Shown here piece after piece: positions 9,449 through 19,013 of a stretch of DNA of 64,000 nucleotides. Below the pieces are notes generated by a model. It was given only the letters and a program-made list of their open reading frames with translations. It did no database searches and was not told the origin of the DNA. The DNA lies in NCBI RefSeq assembly GCF_007748035.1, contig NZ_CP036278.1:5828001-5892000 (forward strand), written 5' to 3'. Made by a program: the position numbers and the translations under genes. Within the stretch, counting starts at the first letter, position 1; each line of letters opens with the position of its first letter. The DNA is from Aeoliella mucimassa. GTDB lineage: Bacteria > Planctomycetota > Planctomycetia > Pirellulales > Lacipirellulaceae.

Positions 9449-10615
9449 ATGCGAATTGCGTATCTTGATTGTGCCAGCGGTATCAGCGGCGATATGACCT
9501 TGGGAGCCCTGGTAGACGCCGGCGTTGATTTGGCCGCCTTGCAGGCCGGCATCGACTCGCTGGGCTTGCCGAGTTGTCGGCTGGTTGCCAGCGAAGTGAA
9601 GAAGCGAGGTTTCCGCGCAACGCAGATCGTCGTGGAACACGAGCCTGAGCACGCCCATCGCCATCTGCATCACATCACCGCGATGATCGAGCAGAGTACG
9701 CTTACCGCGAAGCAAAAGCAGCTCGCGAACGATATCTTCCTGCGACTCGCCCAGGCCGAAGCCAAGGTTCATGGGAGCACCATCGAGAAGGTCCACTTCC
9801 ACGAAGTCGGCGCGGTCGATTCGATTGCCGATATCGTCGGCGCGGCCATTGGTTGGGACCTGCTGGGGGTCGACCGCGTGGAGGCCTCGCCGATTCCCAC
9901 CGGTACCGGCTTCATCGAGATCGCCCACGGCCGCTGCGCGATTCCCGCTCCAGCAACCGCCGAGATGCTTCGCGGAGTGCCGCTGGCGGACTTCACTCCC
10001 GAGGGAGAGCTGACCACCCCCACGGGGGCGGCCATTGTGACCACGCTAGCAAGTAAGTTCGGGCCGATGCCAGCTATGGCGATCGAAACCATCGGCCTGG
10101 GGGCGGGGCAGAAGGACTTCGACCATGCAAACATCTTGCGGCTCGTGATCGGCGAAGCCAGCGATGCCAGCACTGTGGTCGGCGACAAGATCGTGCTGCT
10201 CGAGACCAACCTCGACGACACCCCCGGCGAGCAGCTCGGATACTGCCTGGAACTGCTCTGGCAGGCCGGAGCGGTCGACGTGGCGACCACCCCAATTCAG
10301 ATGAAGAAGGGCCGCCCAGCGGTGCAGCTAAGCGTGCAATGCCCGCTCGATCTGGCCGATAAACTCGAAGCAATCGTGTTCCGCGAGACCACAACGCTGG
10401 GTCTTCGCCGGCAAATCGTCGAGCGTCGCACCCTGCCACGCCGACACATAGAAGTAGAAACCCCGCTCGGAGTGCTGGCAGGAACCGTGGCCACCCTGTC
10501 CGACGGCACCGAGCGGTTCGCCCCCGAATACGAGTCGTGCCGCACGGTCGCCCAACAACAAGGCCTGGCACTGGCCGACGTGTACCAAGCCGCCCGACAG
10601 GCGTTTGGCAAGTGA
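9449..10615 (+). CDS. larC: LarC-family nickel insertion protein (nickel-pincer cofactor biosynthesis)
   Basis: A 388-residue protein of the LarC (DUF111) family, which in lactobacilli inserts nickel into the pincer nucleotide of lactate racemase using CTP. The start MRIAYLDCASGISGDM is the family's signature N-terminus. HLHHITAMIEQ, VHFHEVGAVDSIADI and the LETNLDDTPGEQLGY stretch are also characteristic. The His-rich EPEHAHRHLHH segment fits nickel handling. In Lactobacillus plantarum the product is made by programmed frameshifting from larC1/larC2; here it is one uninterrupted frame. No larA, larB or larE lies in the window, so the target enzyme must be encoded elsewhere. Confidence 0.9.
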   Translation: MRIAYLDCASGISGDMTLGALVDAGVDLAALQAGIDSLGLPSCRLVASEVKKRGFRATQIVVEHEPEHAHRHLHHITAMIEQSTLTAKQKQLANDIFLRLAQAEAKVHGSTIEKVHFHEVGAVDSIADIVGAAIGWDLLGVDRVEASPIPTGTGFIEIAHGRCAIPAPATAEMLRGVPLADFTPEGELTTPTGAAIVTTLASKFGPMPAMAIETIGLGAGQKDFDHANILRLVIGEASDASTVVGDKIVLLETNLDDTPGEQLGYCLELLWQAGAVDVATTPIQMKKGRPAVQLSVQCPLDLADKLEAIVFRETTTLGLRRQIVERRTLPRRHIEVETPLGVLAGTVATLSDGTERFAPEYESCRTVAQQQGLALADVYQAARQAFGK

Positions 10616-10642
10616 TCCTGACCGGTCGAAAGGAGCTCGACA

Positions 10643-11002
10643 ATGCTGCTAGCCCAATTTGCACCGATCTTGATGTTCGTTGCTGGCATTGCCTTAATGA
10701 CCATGATCCTGCTCCGCCGGACCTATCGCACGATCGGCCGCCGGCGGAAGTTCGATAGCCGCCCGATCGACGCCCAGCCCCGCCCGAAATCGGAGTGGGA
10801 CGGTGCGAAGGCCGACTCGACCGCGGTCATCGAACGGCAACGCGTTGAGCTCGCTGAAATGAGCCGCGACGTCAACGGGCAGCTCGATACAAAGATCATG
10901 ATCCTCCGCGAACTGATGACCCAAAGCCAGCAGCAAATCACTCGCCTGGAGCAGTTGCTGCAGGAATCAGAAGTGGCTTCCGGCGACGCTCGTTTGCGCT
11001 AA
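10643..11002 (+). CDS. Small single-pass membrane protein with cytoplasmic coiled coil
   Basis: A 119-residue protein. An N-terminal membrane helix ([20 protein letters not shown]) is followed by a basic stop-transfer segment ([13 protein letters not shown]) and a charged coiled coil to the end (QTK-type heptads around [21 protein letters not shown]). AAAGGAG lies eight bases upstream of the ATG. It follows larC by 27 bp and may be cotranscribed with it. Its stop codon overlaps the stop codon of the convergent DUF255 gene by four bases. No family function can be assigned. Confidence 0.75.
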   Translation: MLLAQFAPILMFVAGIALMTMILLRRTYRTIGRRRKFDSRPIDAQPRPKSEWDGAKADSTAVIERQRVELAEMSRDVNGQLDTKIMILRELMTQSQQQITRLEQLLQESEVASGDARLR

Positions 11003-13044
11003 CTAAGTTCCTCGATGCGGGCGAGGATCGCGTCGCGCCCTACCACTGGCGACTCGCAGCGGTTGTTCTGGCAAACGTAGAGCACCGGCTCGTCGCTGGG
11101 GGTGCGTCCCTGGTATAGCTCGTCGATCGCTCCCTGCTCGTCGGCCGACTCCCTTGCGGCGATCACCCGACTGGCGATGAACTTGCCTTGTGCACTCTGG
11201 GCGAGTTGCTTCGCCCCCGCCCCGGCGAACACCAACTCGTAGGTCGGACCTAGCCGGAAGTCGAGCGCGACGAACATCCGCCCGGTCGCCATCGGTATTT
11301 GCTGCATCAGCGGAGCAGCGGCCGCCAGAATCGTGTGGGCGGTGTCGAGGTAGTCGCCCCGACCAATCAGCTTGCCGAGTCGCAACAGCGCCGAGACGGC
11401 CATCGAGTTGCCACCTGGGGTCGCGTTGTCGGTCAGGTCTTTGTTGCGAGTGAGCAGCTTCTCGTGGTCGTCGGCGGTGAAGTAGAACCCCGCGTCGTCG
11501 CCGCCAGCGAAGCGGGCGAGCACCGTGTCCATCAACTCCGTCGCGGCCGTCAGCTGCGACTCGTCAAACGTGGCCTCGTACACACTCACCAGTGCGTCGG
11601 CCAGCGTGGTGTAGTCGTCGAGGTAGGCGGCGAGCTTCGCGGTGCCGCCGCGCCAAGTGTGTAGCAACCGACCATCGGTGTCGCGCATTTCGCTCAGAAT
11701 GAACTTAGCCGCCTTGCTGGCCGCGTCGATGTAACGCGACTCACCAAGCGCCGCACCGGCCCTGGCCATCGCATCGATCGCCAAGGCGTTCCAGGCCACG
11801 AGCACTTTGTCGTCGAGGCCGGGCCGCACCCGCTCACCCCGCACCGCCAGCAGCTTCGCCCGACTCTCGGCCAGCTCGTCGACCAGCGATTGCTCGTCGC
11901 GGCCGAGCAGCGCGGCCTGCTGGGCGATCGTCTTCGGCAGGTTCAGAATGTTCTGGCCTTCGAAGTTACCCGTCTCGGTCACGTCGTACACTTTGCAGAA
12001 CAAGTCGGCCGCCTCGCCCCCCAGGATGTCGCGAATCTGCTTGACCGTCCAGACGTAGAACTTCCCCTCCACCCCTTCGCTGTCGGCATCCTCGGCGCTA
12101 TAGAATCCGCCATCCGGGTCGTTCATATCACGCAGCAAGTAGTCAAGTGTTTCGACCACGGTCTGGCGGTAGTTCGGTTTGCCGGTCGCCAAGTAGGCTT
12201 CGAGATACACGACGCTCAGCAAGGCATTGTCGTACAGCATTTTCTCGAAGTGCGGAACCAGCCAACGTGCGTCGACGCTGTACCGCGCGAAGCCTCCCGC
12301 CAGGTGATCGTAGATGCCGCCGGCCGCCATGCGATCGAGCGACAGCAACACGAGATCGTTCCAGCGTTGGTTGTTGGTTCGCTGGCTCCACCGGAGCAGT
12401 AGTTGCAACTCGAACGGGTGGGGGAACTTCGGCGCTTCGCCAAAGCCACCATGGATGGGGTCGAACATCCGCTCCAGCGAGTGAGCAGCCGCGTTCAATA
12501 GATCGCCGCTGAGCGGTACGCTTGCTCCTTCTACGCCCTTGCGGGTGATCTGCTCGATCTCGGCAGTCAGTTGCTCGGCACCCGCTAGCGCCTGATCGCG
12601 GCGATTGGTCCATGCGTCGTCCACGGCCATCAGCACCTGATTGAATCCCGGCATGCCCCGCGAAGCGGTCGGTGGCCAGTAGGTGCCGCCGTAAAACGGT
12701 TTGAGGTCGGGCGTGAGGAACACGCTCATCGGCCAGCCGCCATGCCCGGTCATAAACTGCACCGCGCTCATGTAGATTTGGTCGAGGTCAGGGCGTTCCT
12801 CGCGATCGACCTTCACGCACACGAACTTTTCGTTCATCCACTGGGCAATCTGCGGATTCTCGAAACTCTCGTGCTCCATCACATGGCACCAATGGCACGA
12901 CGAGTACCCAATCGACAAAAAGATCGGCTTCTGCTCCGCCCGCGACCGCTCCAACGCCTCGGGCCCCCAGGGATACCAGTCCACGGGGTTATTCTTGTGC
13001 TGCAGCAAGTAAGGGGAAGTTTCGTCGGCAAGTTTATTGGGCAT
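10999..13044 (-). CDS. Thioredoxin-fold / DUF255 protein (YyaL, spermatogenesis-associated protein 20 family)
   Basis: A 681-residue protein with an N-terminal thioredoxin-like DUF255 domain and a long alpha/alpha-barrel region related to N-acylglucosamine epimerase and six-hairpin glycosidase folds. The start [20 protein letters not shown] and the redox motif C50-H-W-C53 within [15 protein letters not shown] are near-invariant in the family. [13 protein letters not shown] and YGGTYWPP follow as expected. The role is unknown; relatives are cytosolic, and the dithiol suggests redox activity or ligand binding. I place the start at the ATG at 13044. The frame stays open for another 300 bp upstream, but that stretch includes palindromic DNA and does not read as protein. 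Confidence 0.9.
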   Translation of the reverse strand: MPNKLADETSPYLLQHKNNPVDWYPWGPEALERSRAEQKPIFLSIGYSSCHWCHVMEHESFENPQIAQWMNEKFVCVKVDREERPDLDQIYMSAVQFMTGHGGWPMSVFLTPDLKPFYGGTYWPPTASRGMPGFNQVLMAVDDAWTNRRDQALAGAEQLTAEIEQITRKGVEGASVPLSGDLLNAAAHSLERMFDPIHGGFGEAPKFPHPFELQLLLRWSQRTNNQRWNDLVLLSLDRMAAGGIYDHLAGGFARYSVDARWLVPHFEKMLYDNALLSVVYLEAYLATGKPNYRQTVVETLDYLLRDMNDPDGGFYSAEDADSEGVEGKFYVWTVKQIRDILGGEAADLFCKVYDVTETGNFEGQNILNLPKTIAQQAALLGRDEQSLVDELAESRAKLLAVRGERVRPGLDDKVLVAWNALAIDAMARAGAALGESRYIDAASKAAKFILSEMRDTDGRLLHTWRGGTAKLAAYLDDYTTLADALVSVYEATFDESQLTAATELMDTVLARFAGGDDAGFYFTADDHEKLLTRNKDLTDNATPGGNSMAVSALLRLGKLIGRGDYLDTAHTILAAAAPLMQQIPMATGRMFVALDFRLGPTYELVFAGAGAKQLAQSAQGKFIASRVIAARESADEQGAIDELYQGRTPSDEPVLYVCQNNRCESPVVGRDAILARIEELS

Positions 13045-13761
13045 CGATTGGTTCCTTCCCCGCCGCCCCCTGCGTGTTCCGCCTGCGGAGGGGGGCTGGG
13101 TATGGTAGGTAGTCTGGTATTCCGCATCCCTCGGCTGGGAAGCACGGAGAAAATAGATTCCCACATGGGAAACTATCGATTTGTGTAAGTCTCGTAATAG
13201 TAGTGATTTACAGCATGGGCAAAGTTCCCATTCCCAAAATACGATTCGATGGGAATCTATTCTGGCTGCAGGCACTCGCGGTAAGTCATTGTAGGGAAAC
13301 AACTTGTGAGTAGTAGCCGGCATGGCGACGCGAAAATAGATTCCCACCGGTGGGAAAATTGAAATCGGGAACGTGGAACTACCAAAAAGAGGATAGGAAA
13401 AACTACTAGAAAACCGACTCTGAACTCAAATTGCATAAAGTGTCCATTTATCCACTTCGCATTAAAGCAAATAGCGGGCCGATTTCAAGCAAAAACTGGA
13501 GCAGATGACTTCCTGACTCCCCCCTGGAGTGGCTAGCTGCGCGGCGTGTTGCCGAATGCAAATCACCCTTCTGCACCTCACCAAGGACCTTTACCAAAGA
13601 CATCTGTCGTGGCAACGACTCCCAAGCCCCCCGCCCAAGTGCTGACCATCCTCCCTGGATTTAACGATCTGGCGAAATAGTCTTGGCCCTGTCGAGCGTT
13701 TATACTTCGGTCTTGAATCGCGGAGACCGGATCGCCGACTTAGCTCAACACAAGGGTCGCC
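13045..13761. other. Long noncoding intergenic region between divergent genes
   Basis: About 717 bp between the DUF255 gene and the LRR-TlpA gene. It is AT-richer than its neighbours, especially 13360-13500. It holds the TTCCCA palindrome cluster described separately (13151-13356). No convincing gene is seen on either strand: short open frames here lack ribosome sites and protein-like composition. It must hold two divergent promoters. Confidence 0.6.
13151..13356. repeat. Cluster of TTCCCA palindromes and three AATAGATTCCCA copies
   Basis: AATAGATTCCCA occurs at 13152-13163 and 13335-13346 on the plus strand and at 13250-13261 on the minus strand. Two copies run into palindromes: TTCCCACATGGGAA at 13158-13171 and the perfect 16-bp TTCCCACCGGTGGGAA at 13341-13356. 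A further TTCCCATTCCCA lies at 13225-13236. The spacing is about 80-100 bp. Such repeated dyads resemble operator sites, but no regulator is identified. Confidence 0.6.
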
Positions 13762-16020
13762 ATGCAACGTTTCACATTGGGTCTTCTCACGCTCACGCTC
13801 ACGCTGTGGTTCTACTCCATCGCTGGCCAAGCTGCTGAGGGGATCGAGTTTTCCAGCGAATCGATTGGTACCGTTTGGGTTCAGCCGACCTCCGTTAGTG
13901 ACTTTGGCTATCGGACGTTTGGGAGAGACTTGTCGCACTGGCGCGAGCTTGGTCCTGCAGTCGGGCGGGTCGAGATACCCGAGGACCACGACGTGCGACT
14001 GGTGCTCAACACCGCGGCCGCTGGCCAGTTGGGGTGGACCGCGGAAGTCCCCGAAGGCCTTGTCGATATGGTCGAAGCTTATGGCTTTGACCTTGGCGAC
14101 TCCGGCTTTTCGGATCTCACTCACTTGGCTGGTTTACGTTGTTTGTCGCTCAGTAATGTCGGGCTGACTTCGAAGATTGCCGACGATATGCCGAGGTTGC
14201 AGCAGTTGCAGTTTCTCTGGATTGGTTCCAACGCCGAAGTAGGCGACGCAGCCATGGCAGCGATTGCTGCGCTACCGGAACTCGAAGCGATTGGCACTTA
14301 CCGAACCGCTGTTTCCGACGAAGGTTACCGAATACTCGCTCAAAACCAACAATTGCGGGCGGTGTATGCCGGGTATACGGCCATCACCGACACGGGACTG
14401 ACTTCACTTGCCCAGTTGCCCAACTTGCGGGCGATCAGTCTCTCCGCAACCAATCCGGAATTCCGCGGCGACGATCCAGAGCCTGTCATCACCAACAGCG
14501 GACTGGCTAGTCTAAAGAACTGTCCCGATCTCGAGCACCTCGACATCAATGGTTCGCAAGTCACCGACCAGGGACTTCGGCAGCTAGCGAGCGACTGCCC
14601 GAACCTGCGTCGGTTGAGTCTCGACTACTCGAGTCTCACTAGCGACGGGCTGCAACACCTCGGCTTGTTCAAGGAACTTGAGTACCTGCGTTGCTATGGC
14701 ATCGACATCAACGACCAGGTGGTTGAGCACTTTGGCGACCTACACAAACTTCGCAATATCACCGGTGATTTGGAGCTTAGCAACGCAGGAGTAATGCGAC
14801 TCGCTTCGCTCCCCAGTCTCGAGAGGCTAGGTATCTCTGGCAAATGCGACGACGCCTGTATGCCAGCGGTGGCAGCCATGCCGGCGCTGAAAGAGCTATC
14901 GATTCAGCATACGCTCATTACCGACGAAGGATTCAGCCAGCTGGCAAACTCCACGACTCTCGAGAGGGTGCAGATCACTGGAAATCGCATGACGACCCGC
15001 TGCGTCGAAACGCTCGCGACCATGAAAAGACTCAAACACATCGGCATCATGAACGTGGATCCTCGTGCCGATGGAGCGCCGGTCTGGCAGCAGCTCGAAG
15101 AGCTGTCGTTTCTCGAACAGGAATTATTACTATGCGAGTGCCCTAGGCTTGAGCCAGACGACATCGCCAAGCTTAGCAGCTTTCGCCATCTGAAGCAGTT
15201 GCGCATCGACGGTCGGCAAACATTCACCGATGCGGACCTTGCACACTTACAGAACCTAGACCACTTGGAGTATCTGGAACTAACCAACTCGGTGATCACC
15301 GATGAAGGGCTGAAAATAATCGGCCAATTGCCTGCGTTGGAACGATTGCAGATCAACTGCCTGGCAACCGAGCAAGGAGCGGAGATCGTTGCCGCGGCCC
15401 CTCGCCTGCTGTATGTCTCGATCGGATCGCCACATCTCACCGAATCGATGATCGAGCAGCTGCGTGCGAGCCATCCCAAGCTCGTGAGTCTACAGCTTCG
15501 GGAGTTCCGGCTGGGAAACACCGAGGTATCGAAATCAACATCATCGCGAGACTCGTTTTGGCGCGAAGGAACCGAGCAGGAGCGCGAGCAGTTGAACGCC
15601 CTCGAAGGTAAGCCCGCCCCCACATTGGCGGTCACCGAATGGATCAACAGCGAACCGAACACCAGCCTCGAGTCGCTCAAAGGGCAGGTGGTGCTCGTCG
15701 AGTTTTGGGGCACTTGGTGCGGCCCATGCCGGGCGCGGATGCCTGAGATCCGACGCTTGCACGAAAAGTACGCTGCAGAGGGGTTGGTGGTCATCGGCAT
15801 GCATTCCACAAATGCCGCCGACGAAGCGGCCGAATACGTGGAGTCGAACAACATTACCTGGGCCATCGGGCTCGACGATTCCAAGCAAACATCCACCGCC
15901 TATGAAATGCCGTACTGGCCTTCGCATTATTTGATCGATCGCCAAGGGGTGCTGCGGATGGCGAATCCCTATCGCGATGAACTCGACAAAGCGATCGAGT
16001 CGCTCCTGCAAGAAGAATAA
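13762..16020 (+). CDS. Secreted leucine-rich-repeat protein with C-terminal TlpA/thioredoxin domain
   Basis: A 752-residue exported protein. Residues 1-24 form a Sec signal peptide (LLTLTLTLWFYSIAGQAA). Residues about 95-590 hold some fifteen leucine-rich repeats of the 'ITDEGL..L..LP.L..L.I' type (for example TDTGLTSLAQLPNLRAIS and VTDQGLRQLASDCPNLRRL), as in cysteine-containing/GALA LRRs. Residues about 610-752 form a TlpA-like thioredoxin domain with KGQVVLVEFWGTWCGPC, redox cysteines C653 and C656, and the cis-Pro region YWPSHYLID. TlpA domains act outside the cytoplasm as thiol reductants. The LRR part probably supplies binding to a partner or surface. A large palindrome-rich intergenic region lies upstream. 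Confidence 0.87.
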   Translation: MQRFTLGLLTLTLTLWFYSIAGQAAEGIEFSSESIGTVWVQPTSVSDFGYRTFGRDLSHWRELGPAVGRVEIPEDHDVRLVLNTAAAGQLGWTAEVPEGLVDMVEAYGFDLGDSGFSDLTHLAGLRCLSLSNVGLTSKIADDMPRLQQLQFLWIGSNAEVGDAAMAAIAALPELEAIGTYRTAVSDEGYRILAQNQQLRAVYAGYTAITDTGLTSLAQLPNLRAISLSATNPEFRGDDPEPVITNSGLASLKNCPDLEHLDINGSQVTDQGLRQLASDCPNLRRLSLDYSSLTSDGLQHLGLFKELEYLRCYGIDINDQVVEHFGDLHKLRNITGDLELSNAGVMRLASLPSLERLGISGKCDDACMPAVAAMPALKELSIQHTLITDEGFSQLANSTTLERVQITGNRMTTRCVETLATMKRLKHIGIMNVDPRADGAPVWQQLEELSFLEQELLLCECPRLEPDDIAKLSSFRHLKQLRIDGRQTFTDADLAHLQNLDHLEYLELTNSVITDEGLKIIGQLPALERLQINCLATEQGAEIVAAAPRLLYVSIGSPHLTESMIEQLRASHPKLVSLQLREFRLGNTEVSKSTSSRDSFWREGTEQEREQLNALEGKPAPTLAVTEWINSEPNTSLESLKGQVVLVEFWGTWCGPCRARMPEIRRLHEKYAAEGLVVIGMHSTNAADEAAEYVESNNITWAIGLDDSKQTSTAYEMPYWPSHYLIDRQGVLRMANPYRDELDKAIESLLQEE

Positions 16021-16163
16021 AGAGCCACTGGCTGCCTGTTTGCGGAAAGGCGATACGTGTAGCTCCTTTGGCCCCGTGGCTTTCCCAGCGTTGCTCTCGT
16101 TCTATAATTGAGTAGTGTCGTCGTGGCCCGTTACGATTGTCTTTCGATCGAGGGGAGGGTGTG

Positions 16164-16436
16164 ATGCATACTGCTTCGAGTGCGAAGAACGTGGTGGCTA
16201 GTTCCACCTTTGGCCTGATCGTGGTGTTCACCCTGATGTTCTGGCTGCCGCAGTTTGGTAGCCTTGCCATGGCATTCGGGTGTGCGGTGTTGCTGTCGGC
16301 TTACGTGCTGGCCTTGCCCGATCAGTTCCGCACCCAGAGTGGCTCGCTGGTGCCGGCCACTTGTTTGCTTGCGGCACTGTGGATGGCCACCGCAGCGGTT
16401 GCCTTAATGGCTTGGCTCGGCCAACTACAAAGCTAG
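16164..16436 (+). CDS. Small integral membrane protein, about three helices
   Basis: A 90-residue hydrophobic protein with predicted helices VASSTFGLIVVFTLMFWLP, LAMAFGCAVLLSAYVLAL and ATCLLAALWMATAAVALMAW. GGGGAGGG lies directly upstream of the ATG at 16164, which decides the start over a weaker upstream TTG. It precedes the flavin monooxygenase by 45 bp on the same strand, so the two may be cotranscribed. No family recognised. Confidence 0.7.
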   Translation: MHTASSAKNVVASSTFGLIVVFTLMFWLPQFGSLAMAFGCAVLLSAYVLALPDQFRTQSGSLVPATCLLAALWMATAAVALMAWLGQLQS

Positions 16437-16481
16437 CGACCAGCCAGTCCGATAACTACGACAGGAAAGTAGCTGAGACCG

Positions 16482-17717
16482 ATGGAACCGACGACCCCCT
16501 CGACCATTTGTTGCATTGTCGGGGGTGGCCCGGCCGGAATGTTTCTCGGTTACCTGCTCGCTCGCGCGGGGATCCAAATCACGGTGCTTGAGAAGCACAC
16601 CGACTTTCTTCGCGACTTCCGCGGCGACACCATTCATCCTTCGACCATGCAGTTACTGAAAGAACTCGACTTGCTCGACGAGTTCCTGCCGTTAGTCGAT
16701 TTTCGTACCGACACCCTGCATGTGAACATCGAAGGTCAAGACTTCGTCGGGCCGACCTTCAAGCATCTCAATACCACCTGCCCTTTTATCGGGTTTGTTC
16801 CGCAGTGGGACTTGTTGAATCTGATGAGTGAGCAGGCGTCGCGGTACGCGGAGTTCGATCTACGGATGGGCACCAAGGCGGTCGATGTGATCCGCGACAA
16901 CGAGCGAGTAGTAGGAGTCCGTTGGGAGTCGGCCACCGAGCAAGGCGAGATACTCGCCGACCTGGTGGTTGCGGCCGACGGCCGGAGTTCCACCATACGC
17001 GACGCGGTGCATCGCCAGGCATCGCAGCAAGGCATACCGATCGACGTGTTGTGGTTTCGCCTGGATCGTCCGGAAGAAGACGACAGCCACACGCTGGCTT
17101 GGCTGAAGAATGGTCACATGCTGGTCACCATTCCTCGCCGCGACCATTACCAAACCGCCATGGTGATCAAGAAGGGAGCGTTCGACAGCATTCAGCAGCA
17201 CGGCCTGCCGGCGTTTCGCGAAACGATTGCCGAGGTTTGCCCACTGCTGGCAAACGTCGCCGAGGGAGTGCAAGACTGGCAGCAGGTAAAACTGCTCACG
17301 GTCGAGATCAGCCGCCTCGAGCGGTGGCATCAAGAGGGGCTGCTGTTCATCGGCGACGCGGCACACGCAATGTCGCCGGTGGGTGGAGTCGGCATCAACC
17401 TTGCCATTCAAGACGCCGTGGCGACGGCCAACCTGCTGGCCGAACCTCTTCGCCAGCAGAACGTCAGCGAGCAGCATCTGGCCGCGGTGCAGCATCGCCG
17501 CGAGCGGGCAGCCATCCGAACGCAGCGGGTGCAGTCGATGGTCCACTCGCTACTGTTCGGCCACGCATCGTCGCCGGGGCAGCCGTTTTCACCACCGTGG
17601 TACGTACGAATCGGGGTAAGCGTGCTACAACCAGTGCTCCGCCGCCTGGCAGGCCGCTGGGTCGGCATCGGCTTTCAGCCCGAGCACATCGAAACGCCCG
17701 ACGTGCATAAGCCGTGA
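16482..17717 (+). CDS. FAD-dependent monooxygenase (PHBH/UbiH-like group A)
   Basis: A 411-residue flavoprotein that would hydroxylate an aromatic or similar substrate using NAD(P)H and O2. The three group A signatures are present: the dinucleotide-binding VGGGPAGMFLGYLLARAG (Gly 14-19), the DG motif VVAADGRSSTIRDAV, and the GD motif FIGDAAHAMSPVGGVGINLA. The early EKHTDFLRDFRGDTIHPST stretch is common to bacterial hydroxylases of this class. Length matches the family. The C-terminal 60 residues contain a hydrophobic helix (VRIGVSVLQPVLRRLAG) that may contact the membrane. The substrate is not deducible from context. Confidence 0.88.
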   Translation: MEPTTPSTICCIVGGGPAGMFLGYLLARAGIQITVLEKHTDFLRDFRGDTIHPSTMQLLKELDLLDEFLPLVDFRTDTLHVNIEGQDFVGPTFKHLNTTCPFIGFVPQWDLLNLMSEQASRYAEFDLRMGTKAVDVIRDNERVVGVRWESATEQGEILADLVVAADGRSSTIRDAVHRQASQQGIPIDVLWFRLDRPEEDDSHTLAWLKNGHMLVTIPRRDHYQTAMVIKKGAFDSIQQHGLPAFRETIAEVCPLLANVAEGVQDWQQVKLLTVEISRLERWHQEGLLFIGDAAHAMSPVGGVGINLAIQDAVATANLLAEPLRQQNVSEQHLAAVQHRRERAAIRTQRVQSMVHSLLFGHASSPGQPFSPPWYVRIGVSVLQPVLRRLAGRWVGIGFQPEHIETPDVHKP

Positions 17718-17753
17718 GCGATCGAGACTCCATTTCGCGAGCGACTGCCATGG

Positions 17754-18986
17754 TTAAGGCGTCGGTGCTTCGACGCCAAGCTCTTTAAGTTCGACTTCAC
17801 CATCGCTGTTAAGCTCGTAGCGGTCGATTCGTTTCGGGAAGAACCAGCCTGCTTTCTCGCCGACGTACAGCTGAGCCGATCCTTCCGGCAGATATGAACC
17901 GACCTTGCGGAACACGGCTTTGAAAACCCTTGTTTCCGGGTACGTATTGGCCTTGAACTCGTGCAGGCTCCATTTGTTCAGAACGAGTACTGCATTTCCG
18001 AAACCAACGTCGACCCTCTCAGCAATCTCATCGGGCAAGAGAGGCACTGCCTGCGGGCGCAGGTGGATTTCTGCGTAGTCGACGTTACCAGAGTAGACGT
18101 TGAACGACAGCGCGGAGTCCCAGCGATTGAAGTTGTTCAGCACCGGCAGGATTCCCACGAGTAGCACGACAAGCCACTGCGGAGCGCTCTGCAGTCGCGG
18201 CGCTGCGAACATCTTCTGCAAGCGAAACGCCGGGGCTTGCCAGAACAGCGTCCAGGTCAGCACGGCAACCGACATGCCCCACATCCACGAACTGTTGTTC
18301 CAATGACTGCGGAGGGGGCCGATCGAAAAAAGAATCAGCAGGTGCATGAGCATGGCGCCGATCAGCGCGAGGTGTCGCAGCCGAGTGGTCAGCAACCCGA
18401 CGCCAATCAGCACCTCACACACCGCGGCCAGCACCGCCAAGGTAGGCAGCAGGGTCGTTTCGAATGGCAGCAGCTTGACCACTGGTTCGACAAACCAGGG
18501 GAACTCATTGTAGAAGAAATAAGGATTGAGTTTCTGCACGCCGCCCCAGAAGTAGACCATCGCGGCGACGAATCGTAATCCTGCCAGAATGCGCTCGTCG
18601 GCTGCTTCCCCTTCCTGGCCTCGGTGGGAGACCAGCAGCACGAAGTACAGACAGAACATGTAGAAGGAGGGCCACAACCGACTCTGATCCTGGAGAAACA
18701 ACACTCCAAAAGCCGCCAAGACGATCGCGATCAGCACTTGAGACCGTGGCCGAACGACGATGCCCAACAGCGACGCGACGAGCATGCCGAGCCATGCGTA
18801 ATCGAACGGGTGCGAGAACGAAGGGAGGCCCTCCAGCAGTGGCACCAGCGGATAGTAGGGTCGCGAAACCCACAGCTTCCAAGAGACCACGAGACAACAC
18901 AACACCGCAATGGCGAGCACGCGCGTGAAGGCGATCAGCCGGCGCTGCTCGTCGGCGAACACTAGGCTATCCAAAGAGATTCGCAT
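17754..18986 (-). CDS. Polytopic membrane protein, DoxX/HTTM-like
   Basis: A 410-residue protein with about nine hydrophobic segments in the first 290 residues (for example VLAIAVLCCLVVSWKLWV, AWLGMLVASLLGIVV, FYMFCLYFVLLVSH, AVLAAVCEVLIGVGLL, WLVVLLVGILPVLNN), then a roughly 120-residue soluble tail. FVAAMVYFWGGVQKLNPYFF, with its G-x-x-K-L-N-P, recalls the HTTM / vitamin-K-dependent gamma-carboxylase-like and DoxX membrane families, in which a Lys sits in a helix. The match is by pattern only and the reaction is unknown. The gene lies 27 bp downstream of the PQQ-like propeller gene on the same strand, so cotranscription is likely. Confidence 0.65.
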   Translation of the reverse strand: MRISLDSLVFADEQRRLIAFTRVLAIAVLCCLVVSWKLWVSRPYYPLVPLLEGLPSFSHPFDYAWLGMLVASLLGIVVRPRSQVLIAIVLAAFGVLFLQDQSRLWPSFYMFCLYFVLLVSHRGQEGEAADERILAGLRFVAAMVYFWGGVQKLNPYFFYNEFPWFVEPVVKLLPFETTLLPTLAVLAAVCEVLIGVGLLTTRLRHLALIGAMLMHLLILFSIGPLRSHWNNSSWMWGMSVAVLTWTLFWQAPAFRLQKMFAAPRLQSAPQWLVVLLVGILPVLNNFNRWDSALSFNVYSGNVDYAEIHLRPQAVPLLPDEIAERVDVGFGNAVLVLNKWSLHEFKANTYPETRVFKAVFRKVGSYLPEGSAQLYVGEKAGWFFPKRIDRYELNSDGEVELKELGVEAPTP

Positions 18987-19013
18987 GGTGGAGCGATTCG
19001 AGCAGAGGACGAA

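Noticed and set aside
13045-13347. 100-codon N-terminal extension of the DUF255 gene
   Set aside because: The extension runs through palindromic DNA and is unlike the family, whose normal start is at 13044.
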